Shown in pieces: positions 28,200 through 35,304 of a stretch of 64,000 nt of DNA. The translations under genes and the position numbers were made by a program. Source of the stretch: Streptomyces sp. SM10 (GTDB lineage: Bacteria; Actinomycetota; Actinomycetes; Streptomycetales; Streptomycetaceae); the NCBI RefSeq assembly GCF_002910915.1, contig NZ_NEUF01000009.1, positions 1-64,000 on the forward strand, written 5' to 3'. The first letter of the stretch is position 1, and each line of letters starts with the position of its first letter. The notes beneath the pieces are model-generated. The model did no database searches. It saw nothing but the letters and a program-made list of their open reading frames with translations, and was not told the DNA's origin.

Positions 28200-30191
28200 T
28201 TACTCGCCGGGCTTGAAGGACACCGGCAGCCGGGCGGGGTCGCTGCCGGAGGGAGGGGTCTGGAGGGTCTTGAGGGCGAACTCCATGACCTTCTTGTAGA
28301 TCGGGCCGCAGATCTGGCCGCCGAAATAGCTGCCCTTGGTGGGGTTCTGGATCGCGCAGTAGACGGTGACCTGCGGATCGTCGGCGGGGGCGAAGCCCGC
28401 GAAGGAGGCGGTGTAGCCCTTGTAGATGCCGCGTACGGGATCGACGCGGTTGGCGGTGCCGGTCTTGCCCGCGACGCGGTAGCCCTGGATGTGGGCCTTG
28501 GTCCCGGTGCCTTCCTCGTCGTCCACGACGGACTCCAGCATCTTCGCCAGGGTCTTGGCCGTCTTCTCGCTGACCACCCGGGTGCGTTCGGGGGCCTCGG
28601 ACGCCGTGTAGCGGCCGTCGGCGTCCTTGGAGCCGCGCACCAGGGACGGCTCGACCCGGACCCCGCCGTTGGCGATGGTCTGGTAGACGGAGGCGGCCTG
28701 CATGGCGTTGAGCGAGAGCCCCTGGCCGAAGGGGATCGTGTACTGCTGCGAGGTCGACCAGTCCTGGGGCTTGGCGAGGATGCCGGGCGACTCCCCCGGG
28801 TAGTCGAGCCCGGTGGTGCTGCCGAGGCCGAACTTACGCAGGTAGGAGTACAGGACCTTGTTGGCCTCGGTCTGGGTCTTCCCGAGCTGGCCGGTGGCCA
28901 GGATGGTGCCGATGTTGCTCGATTTGGCGAGTACGCCGTTGAGCGTGAGGTACCAGGTGGGGTGGTCGATGTCGTCCCGGAAGAGCCGGTCGCCGCGGTG
29001 CAGCCTGTTGGGCACCGTGACGTGCGTCGCGGGCGTGGCGGCCCCCTCCTCCAGTACCGCGGCCATGGACATGACCTTGCTCGTGGAGCCGGGTTCGTAC
29101 ACGTCCTGGAGGGCCGCGTTGCCCAGGGCCGCCGAGTTGCTCTGCGCGAGGTCGTTGGGGTCGTAACCGGGCGCGTTCGCCATCGCGAGCACCTCGCCGG
29201 TCTTCGTGTTCTGGACGACCACGTAGCCGCGGTCCGCCGCGGACTTCTCGACCTGGTCGGCGATGGCGCGCTGGGCCGCCCACTGGATGTCGCGGTCGAT
29301 CGTCAGCTCGACGTCGGTGCCGGCGACGGCCGGGTTCTCCTCGGAGCCGGCGGTCGGGACGGGGCGGCCGCCCGCCTGGGCGTAGCGGATCTTGCCGTCC
29401 TCGCCCTGGAGCTCCTTGTTCAGCTGTGCCTCCAGGCCTCCACCGCCCTTGCCCTCGGCGTTGACGAAGCCCAGTATTCCGGCGGCCAGGTCGCCGTTGG
29501 GGTACACCCGCCTGGTGGTGGGTTCCTGGAGGACTCCTGCCAGCACGTTGGCTCCGGGGCCTCCGTTCGCCCTGTCCTCGCCGGCCTTCTCCGCGAAGAC
29601 GGACTTGAGGTCCTTGATCTGCTTCCAGACCTGCGGGGTCTGCCGCCGTGCCAGCACCGTGTAGCGGCTGTCGGGGGTGGAGAGCTTCTTCGCCAGCTCC
29701 GCCTCGTCCTTGTCGAGGATCGGGGCGAGCAGCGCGGCGGCCTGCTGGGGGGCGTCCGGGGCCTTGCTCTCCTCGGGCGTGAACAGCTTCGGGTCGGCGG
29801 TGATGTCGTGCGCGTCGACGCTGGTGGCCAGTGCGATACCGCTGCGGTCGGTGATCTCGCCGCGCTCGGCGGCGATCGTGTACTCCAGGTAGCGGTTCTT
29901 CTCGGCCTTGGCGGCGTACGTGCTCGCGTCGACCGCCTGGACCTGGAGGAGCCGGATGACGAACGCCAGCATGACGAGGGTCAGGCAGAGGCTGATCAGG
30001 CGCAGCCGGGGGCGCGGGCTGCCCAGCCGGATGGACTGCGGGGTGCCGCCGCGGCGCTTCCCGGCCGCCGGGCGCCGGGGCCGGCGCGCTTCGGGACGGG
30101 CGGAGGGACGGGGACGCCCCGATCCGCCGGCCGTGTTACGGGGGCGCGCGGGGCCGGGTACGCGTCGGCGCGGCGGTTCCTTGGACGGCAC
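28200..30191 (-). CDS. ftsI: Septal transpeptidase FtsI (class B PBP, PBP3-like)
   Basis: 663 residues. A basic Pro/Arg-rich cytoplasmic tail of about 62 residues, one membrane helix (about 63-84), then the dimerisation/linker module (RGEITDRSGIALATS) and the penicillin-binding domain: S369-T-S-K372, S424-S-N and K576-T-G. It cross-links septal peptidoglycan with FtsW. GTG 30191 has AGGTGA upstream, and that TGA is the ftsL stop. Streptomyces ftsI is needed for sporulation septa but not for vegetative growth. Confidence 0.95.
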   Translation of the reverse strand: MPSKEPPRRRVPGPARPRNTAGGSGRPRPSARPEARRPRRPAAGKRRGGTPQSIRLGSPRPRLRLISLCLTLVMLAFVIRLLQVQAVDASTYAAKAEKNRYLEYTIAAERGEITDRSGIALATSVDAHDITADPKLFTPEESKAPDAPQQAAALLAPILDKDEAELAKKLSTPDSRYTVLARRQTPQVWKQIKDLKSVFAEKAGEDRANGGPGANVLAGVLQEPTTRRVYPNGDLAAGILGFVNAEGKGGGGLEAQLNKELQGEDGKIRYAQAGGRPVPTAGSEENPAVAGTDVELTIDRDIQWAAQRAIADQVEKSAADRGYVVVQNTKTGEVLAMANAPGYDPNDLAQSNSAALGNAALQDVYEPGSTSKVMSMAAVLEEGAATPATHVTVPNRLHRGDRLFRDDIDHPTWYLTLNGVLAKSSNIGTILATGQLGKTQTEANKVLYSYLRKFGLGSTTGLDYPGESPGILAKPQDWSTSQQYTIPFGQGLSLNAMQAASVYQTIANGGVRVEPSLVRGSKDADGRYTASEAPERTRVVSEKTAKTLAKMLESVVDDEEGTGTKAHIQGYRVAGKTGTANRVDPVRGIYKGYTASFAGFAPADDPQVTVYCAIQNPTKGSYFGGQICGPIYKKVMEFALKTLQTPPSGSDPARLPVSFKPGE

Positions 30192-30195
30192 TGCG

Positions 30196-30717
30196 TCACC
30201 TGCCGGAGCTCGTCGGAAGCGGTGTGGTCGGGGTCGTGGACGGCGTGGCGGGGGATGCCGGCGGCGCCACGGACGCGGGCGGGGCGGGTGTTCCGGCGGG
30301 CTCGGCCGGGCTGGAGGCCGGTGCGGGCGCCACGGTGGGGGACGGCTGGGCGCTCGCCCGCTCGGGCACGCCCCGCACCGTGCCGTCCGGGTCGAGGAAG
30401 GCGGGGCTGCCGCCGGGCACCATGCCGAGCTCCCTCGCCCTGCGCTCCAGCGCGTCGGGTTCGGAGTAGCCGTCGACGTCCCGCTGCAGGGCCTGCTGCT
30501 CGTCGGTCAGCTCGGTGGTCTCCCGCTTGAGCTTGCTCAGCCTGAACGATCCTTCGTTGAGCGCGGAGTTCAACAGCAGGAGCGAAATCAGGCCACCGGC
30601 GAGCAGCAGCACGACGAGCAGGACGAAGGGGGTACGGGCGGCCGTGCTCGGCCCCGACGGCATCAGCCGGGCGAGCCGGCCGGCCCGCCCCTTCATCTGC
30701 TCGGCCGTCCTGGTCAC
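30196..30717 (-). CDS. ftsL: Cell division protein FtsL
   Basis: 173 residues from GTG 30717. Basic N-tail, one membrane helix (about 28-50), then a leucine-rich coiled coil (about 52-85; SALNEGSFRLSKLKRETTELTDEQQALQ region) and a Pro/Ala/Thr-rich tail of about 60 residues. It links FtsQ/DivIC to FtsW-FtsI. Identification rests on position between rsmH and ftsI plus topology, because FtsL sequences diverge quickly. GTG 30717 overlaps the stop of a 15-codon ORF by four bases. GTG 30774 would overlap rsmH by 17 bases and is the alternative start. Confidence 0.85.
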   Translation of the reverse strand: MTRTAEQMKGRAGRLARLMPSGPSTAARTPFVLLVVLLLAGGLISLLLLNSALNEGSFRLSKLKRETTELTDEQQALQRDVDGYSEPDALERRARELGMVPGGSPAFLDPDGTVRGVPERASAQPSPTVAPAPASSPAEPAGTPAPPASVAPPASPATPSTTPTTPLPTSSGR

Positions 30718-30761
30718 CGCGGGGCCACCGTCCTCTTCCGCGTCCGGCCGGGCCCGTTCAT
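30714..30761 (-). CDS. 15-codon ORF between rsmH and ftsL (coupling or leader ORF)
   Basis: ATG 30761 overlaps the rsmH stop (ATGA, 30758-30761) and runs 15 codons ([15 protein letters not shown]) to TGA 30716-30714, which overlaps the proposed ftsL GTG (GTGA). The sequence GGAGGAG at 30770-30764 is the strongest Shine-Dalgarno at this junction, but only two bases separate it from the ATG. The ORF could carry ribosomes from rsmH to ftsL. It may equally be a chance frame. Confidence 0.35.
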   Translation of the reverse strand: MNGPGRTRKRTVAPR

Positions 30762-31723
30762 CGCTCCTCCGCACGGATCCGCTCGGCGCCGCGCAGCCGG
30801 GCGGGGGCGGCCCGCCTGTTCTCGGCGACCTCTTCCTCCGTGGGCAGTTCGGCTCCGCGGGTGAGCAGCTTCAGCCGGGGCTGGTAGCGCTCGGGGACGA
30901 CGGGCAGTCCGGGCGGCGCCGTGTTGGCCGCACCGGCGGCGAAGACCTGCTTGACGAGCCGGTCCTCCAGCGAGTGGTACGACAGGACGGCGATCCTGCC
31001 CCCGACGTCGAGGCTCGCCACGGCGGCCGGAACGGCACGCTCCAGGACGGTCAGTTCGCCGTTGACCTCGATGCGCAGGGCCTGGAAGGTGCGCTTGGCC
31101 GGATTGCCTCCGGTGCGCTTGGCGGCCTGCGGCAGGGAGTCGCGGATCAGCTCGACGAGGCGGGCGCTGTTGCTGAAGGGTTCCTTCTCGCGTTCGCGCA
31201 CGACGGCCGAGACGATGCGCTTGGCCTGCTTCTCCTCGCCGTACGCGCGAAGGATCCGCACGAGTTCGCCGGGCGGGTAGGTGTTGAGCACCTCGGCGGC
31301 GCCGATGCCGGTCGTCTGGTCCATGCGCATGTCGAGCGGCGCGTCCTGGGCGTAGGCGAAGCCGCGGTCGGCCTCGTCCAGCTGCATGGAGGAGACGCCG
31401 AGGTCGAACAGGACACCCTGGACCTTGGGGATCCCCAGCCTCTCCAGGACCTCGGGCAGTTCGTCGTAGACGGCGTGCACCAGGGTGGCCCGGTCGCCGT
31501 ACGGGGCCAGGCGCTCGCCGGAGAGCCGCAGCGCCTCCTTGTCCCGGTCCAGGGCGACCAGCCGGGCCGCGGGGAAGGCGGCGAGCAGGGCCTCGCTGTG
31601 CCCGCCGAGCCCGAGGGTGCAGTCGACGACGACCGGTGGTCGCGGTCCTGCCTCCTCCAGAGCCGGGGCCAACAGGTCCAGGCATCGCTGGAGCATCACC
31701 GGGACGTGTCGGGTCTGGCTCAA
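30758..31723 (-). CDS. rsmH: 16S rRNA (cytosine-1402-N4)-methyltransferase RsmH (MraW)
   Basis: 321 residues. It methylates the ribosomal P-site. SAM-binding motif [16 protein letters not shown], then [24 protein letters not shown], and [16 protein letters not shown] near the end; all are typical of the family. The start is TTG 31723 ([11 protein letters not shown]), supported by GAGAGGG with five-base spacing and by the usual N-terminus. It is the first gene of the dcw cluster here; mraZ, which precedes it in many bacteria, is absent upstream. Confidence 0.94.
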   Translation of the reverse strand: MSQTRHVPVMLQRCLDLLAPALEEAGPRPPVVVDCTLGLGGHSEALLAAFPAARLVALDRDKEALRLSGERLAPYGDRATLVHAVYDELPEVLERLGIPKVQGVLFDLGVSSMQLDEADRGFAYAQDAPLDMRMDQTTGIGAAEVLNTYPPGELVRILRAYGEEKQAKRIVSAVVREREKEPFSNSARLVELIRDSLPQAAKRTGGNPAKRTFQALRIEVNGELTVLERAVPAAVASLDVGGRIAVLSYHSLEDRLVKQVFAAGAANTAPPGLPVVPERYQPRLKLLTRGAELPTEEEVAENRRAAPARLRGAERIRAEER

Positions 31724-32110
31724 AGCGCCCTCTCAGGCTCTGTCCCGTGCGGCCGCACGTGCGGTCCGGTCCCCGCCCGCCCGGAAGGGGAGGTCCGCCG
31801 GCGCCAGGAAAGGAGGCGTCGGCCGACCGCGAGCGGGAGAGGGCCGGGCCGCACGTACGCCGCACATCACAGGGAAGTCGAAACGTATAAAAATATGCAG
31901 AATGTGCAGGCGTGTCGGTAACTTCGCGTCACTTTAGTCCACCCTGCCATTCGATCCATTCCCGATCAACGAACCGGGCAGCGCGTCGCACCGCCGCGGC
32001 GGTGCGGCAACCTCACCCGGTCGGGTGCCCGGACGTGAGGCTTGTGGGTTACCTCACAACAAGCCCCGTTGACGTTCTTTGTCCCCTTCCACGGCACGCC
32101 AGGAGCGAGC
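31724..32110. other. Divergent promoter region between the dcw cluster and carbonic anhydrase
   Basis: No gene. A strikingly AT-rich patch (31880-31900) holds a candidate minus-strand promoter for rsmH: -35 TTACCG (31921-31916), 18 bases, -10 CATATT (31897-31892). The WhiA-like word GACAC lies next to it on the minus strand (31916-31912). A perfect 8-bp hairpin sits at 31987-32006. The words CCTCAC (32011-32016, 32052-32057) and GTGAGG (32035-32040) form an inverted and direct repeat set close to the carbonic anhydrase gene. Confidence 0.4.
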
Positions 32111-32701
32111 GTGACGACTAACGTCGTCTCCATGTCGACTTCTGCGCACTCTTCCGCCGAGACCGATTCCCCCGCCGGCGCCGACGCCCCTACCGGAGGG
32201 ACAGTCACCGACCGCCTCGTCGAACTGAACACGCGTTACGCGGAGGCGTTCACCGATCCGGGCATGGACGCGCGGCCGGTGCTGCGCGTCGCCGTGGTCG
32301 CGTGCATGGACGCACGCCTCGACCTCCACCGGGCACTCGGCCTCGAACTCGGTGACTGCCACACCATCCGCAACGCGGGGGGCGTCGTCACCGAGGACGT
32401 CATCCGGTCGCTGACCATCAGCCAGCGGGCGCTCGGCACCCGCAGCGTGGTCCTCATCCACCACACGAACTGCGGCATGGAGTCCCTCACCGAGGAGTTC
32501 CGGCAGGACCTGGAGCGCGAGGTCGGCCAGCGCCCGGCGTGGGCCGTCGAGGCCTACTCCGACGCCGACCAGGACGTCCGGCAGTCGATGCAGCGCGTGC
32601 GCACCTCTCCCTTCCTCCTCCACACGGACGACGTCCGCGGCTTCGTCTTCGACGTGAAGACGGGCAGCCTGCGCGAGATCCTGCCCGTCTCCACCTCCTG
32701 A
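32111..32701 (+). CDS. Beta-class carbonic anhydrase
   Basis: 196 residues. It interconverts CO2 and bicarbonate in the cytoplasm. Zinc and catalytic residues are visible: C65-M-D67-A-R69 and H118-x2-C121 in HHTNCGM; RNAGGVVTEDVIRSL is the conserved core. The protein is at the short end of the family, like actinobacterial small beta-CAs. GTG 32111 follows AGGAG at 32101-32105; ATG 32132 lacks a ribosome binding site. It is divergent from the dcw cluster. Confidence 0.88.
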   Translation: MTTNVVSMSTSAHSSAETDSPAGADAPTGGTVTDRLVELNTRYAEAFTDPGMDARPVLRVAVVACMDARLDLHRALGLELGDCHTIRNAGGVVTEDVIRSLTISQRALGTRSVVLIHHTNCGMESLTEEFRQDLEREVGQRPAWAVEAYSDADQDVRQSMQRVRTSPFLLHTDDVRGFVFDVKTGSLREILPVSTS

Positions 32702-32890
32702 CGCCCCCTCGACATACGGGCCACATCCGGCATATCGCGCTCACTTGTCCACAGGCGAGTGACACGAAGCGGTAACGGCAACAAGAATGCGGGTGTGACA
32801 TCTCTCCGGGTCCTCCGGAGAGTGTCCGTATTTCAGGGCGGGCCTGGTGCTTTGTGCGCCGGTCCGTGCACAAGGGCCGAGGAGGGCCGG

Positions 32891-33931
32891 GTGACGACCT
32901 ATGACGATCGAGCGAGCCTCACAGATCTGACCACCACAGCGGAGCGGGTACGCAGGTCGGTCGAGGGTGTGATCGAGGGCAAGCCTGAGGTCGTACGGCT
33001 CTCGCTGACCGTGCTGCTCGCCGAGGGGCACCTCCTCATCGAGGATGTGCCCGGGGTCGGCAAGACGATGCTGGCCAAGGCGCTGGCGCGGTCCATCGAC
33101 TGCTCGGTGCGGCGTATCCAGTTCACGCCGGACCTGCTGCCCTCGGACATCACGGGGGTCTCGATCTTCGACCAGCAGCGGCGGGACTTCGAGTTCAAGC
33201 CCGGCGCGATCTTCGCCCAGATCGTGATCGGCGACGAGATCAACCGCGCGTCGCCCAAGACCCAGTCGGCGCTGCTGGAATCGATGGAGGAACGCCAGGT
33301 CACCATCGACGGCCAGACCTATGAACTGCCGGATCCCTTCATGGTCGTGGCCACCCAGAACCCGGTGGAGATGGAGGGGACCTATCCCCTGCCCGAGGCG
33401 CAGCGCGACCGGTTCATGGCGCGGGTGTCGATCGGTTACCCCAGTGCCGAGGCCGAGCTCCAGATGCTCGACGTGCACGGCGGGGTCTCCCCTCTGGACG
33501 ACCTGCAGCCGGTGGCGCACGCCCACGACATCGTGAAGCTGATCGACGCGGTGCGTTCGGTCCACGTGGCCGAAGCCGTCCGGCGGTACGCCGTGACGCT
33601 GGTGGCCGCCACCCGTCAGCACCCTGATCTCAGACTCGGGGCCTCGCCGCGGGCCACCCTGCATCTGCTGCGGGCCGCCAAGGCGTCGGCCGCGCTGGCC
33701 GGGCGGGACTACGCCCTGCCGGACGACGTCCAGGCCCTCGCGGTCGCGGTGCTCTCCCACCGGCTGCTGCCGACGGCACAGGCGCAGCTCAACCGCCGTA
33801 CGGCCGAGCAGGTCGTCCTGGACATCCTGCAGCGGACGCCGGTGCCGACGTCGGGCACCGATTCCGCCCCCGCCCAGCCCCGGCCCGGCGGACCGGTGTA
33901 CGGCCGTCAGCCCGGCGCACGGCGGCTGTGA
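32891..33931 (+). CDS. MoxR-family AAA+ ATPase
   Basis: 346 residues. Walker A in DVPGVGKTMLAKA (about 52-63), Walker B VIGDEINR (112-119), sensor-1 ATQNPVEMEGTYPLPEAQRDRFM. MoxR ATPases act as chaperones that assemble or activate partner complexes, usually encoded beside DUF58 and transglutaminase-like proteins exactly as here. GTG 32891 has GGAGGG upstream. Its stop overlaps the next start (GTGA, 33928-33931). A small perfect hairpin (32802-32822) lies in the upstream gap. Confidence 0.9.
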   Translation: MTTYDDRASLTDLTTTAERVRRSVEGVIEGKPEVVRLSLTVLLAEGHLLIEDVPGVGKTMLAKALARSIDCSVRRIQFTPDLLPSDITGVSIFDQQRRDFEFKPGAIFAQIVIGDEINRASPKTQSALLESMEERQVTIDGQTYELPDPFMVVATQNPVEMEGTYPLPEAQRDRFMARVSIGYPSAEAELQMLDVHGGVSPLDDLQPVAHAHDIVKLIDAVRSVHVAEAVRRYAVTLVAATRQHPDLRLGASPRATLHLLRAAKASAALAGRDYALPDDVQALAVAVLSHRLLPTAQAQLNRRTAEQVVLDILQRTPVPTSGTDSAPAQPRPGGPVYGRQPGARRL

Positions 33932-35304
33932 TGGCGGCCGGCGCACCCGGCCCCGTGGACGACAGCGACGACAAGGGCGGCCTGCGGGCGGCTCTGGGCG
34001 GGCTGACGACGCGCGGGCGGTCCTTCCTCGCCGCCGGTGTGGCGGCGGCGGTCTGCGCCTACGCGCTGGGCCAGGGCGACCTGCTCCGGGTCGGACTGCT
34101 GCTGGCCGTGCTGCCGCTGGTCTGCGTCACCGTGCTCTACCGCACCCGCTACCGGGTCGCCGGCAGCAGGCGGCTGTCGCCGTCCCGGGTCCCGGCCGGC
34201 TCGGAGGCGCGGGTGCACCTGCGGATGGACAACGTGTCCCGGCTGCACACGGGACTGCTCATGCTCCAGGACCGCGTCCCCTACGTCCTCGGCCCCCGGC
34301 CCCGGTTCGTGCTGGACCGGGTCGAGCCGGGCGGGATGCGGGAGGTGTCCTACCGGGTCCGGTCCGATCTGCGCGGGCGCTATGCGCTGGGTCCGCTGCA
34401 GCTGCAGCTGAGCGACCCCTTCGGGATGTGCGAGCTGACGCGCTCCTTCAGCGCCTACGACACCCTCGTCGTCGTCCCGCGCACCGAACCGCTTCCGGTG
34501 CTGCGGCTGGGCGGGGACGCCTCCGGATACGGCGACGGCAGGCAGCATTCGCTGGCGCTGGCCGGCGAGGACGACATCATTCCGCGCGGTTACCGCCACG
34601 GCGACGACCTGCGACGGGTGCACTGGCGCTCCACCGCGCGCTACGGAGAGTTGATGGTGCGGCGGGAGGAACAGCCGCAGCGGGCCCGGTGCACGGTGCT
34701 GCTGGACACCCGGCGGATCGCCTACGACGGTGCCGGACCCGGGTCGGCCTTCGAGTGGGCGGTGTCCGGCGCCGCCTCCGCCCTGACGCACATGCTGGAG
34801 CGTGGCTTCGCGGTGCGGCTGCTCACCGACGAGGGGAGCGTCGTGCCGGGTGAGAGCGCCGACGGCTTCGCGGGATCGGCCCAGGAGTCCGCGGAGTCGG
34901 CGGGGCTGATGATGGACACCCTCGCGGTCGTCGACCACTCCGACGGAGGCGGTCTCTCCCGCGCCCACGACGTGCTGCGCGGCAGCAACGAGGGGCTGCT
35001 GGTGGCGTTCTTCGGCGATCTCGACGAGGAGCAGACGGCTGTGGCCGCCAGGATGCGGCAGCGGAGCCGCGGGGCCGTCGCGTTCGTGCTGGACGGTGAC
35101 GACTGGGCGCGCGGCCTGGAGGCCGCGCCGCTCGCGCCGGCCTCCGACCGCTTGCGGCTGCTGCGCGAGGCGGGATGGACGGCGATGGCGGTGTGCCCCG
35201 GGGACGAGCTCGCCCGGTTGTGGCAGCAGGCAGGTCCGGAGGGCTCCGGCGCGCAGCCCTCCGGGGCCGGATCGACGACGGGGCTCTCCGGGGGATGGTC
35301 ATGA
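33928..35304 (+). CDS. DUF58 domain protein (MoxR partner)
   Basis: 458 residues. Two membrane helices near the N-terminus (about 33-72), then a cytoplasmic region with the DUF58 signature (GYRHGDDLRRVHWRSTARYGELMVRREEQ) leading into a von Willebrand A-like fold (TVLLDTRR). Role inferred: partner of the MoxR ATPase in a membrane-linked complex of unknown function. Start GTG 33928 or ATG 33931, overlapping the moxR stop. Its stop overlaps the next ATG (ATGA, 35301-35304). Confidence 0.87.
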   Translation: MMAAGAPGPVDDSDDKGGLRAALGGLTTRGRSFLAAGVAAAVCAYALGQGDLLRVGLLLAVLPLVCVTVLYRTRYRVAGSRRLSPSRVPAGSEARVHLRMDNVSRLHTGLLMLQDRVPYVLGPRPRFVLDRVEPGGMREVSYRVRSDLRGRYALGPLQLQLSDPFGMCELTRSFSAYDTLVVVPRTEPLPVLRLGGDASGYGDGRQHSLALAGEDDIIPRGYRHGDDLRRVHWRSTARYGELMVRREEQPQRARCTVLLDTRRIAYDGAGPGSAFEWAVSGAASALTHMLERGFAVRLLTDEGSVVPGESADGFAGSAQESAESAGLMMDTLAVVDHSDGGGLSRAHDVLRGSNEGLLVAFFGDLDEEQTAVAARMRQRSRGAVAFVLDGDDWARGLEAAPLAPASDRLRLLREAGWTAMAVCPGDELARLWQQAGPEGSGAQPSGAGSTTGLSGGWS

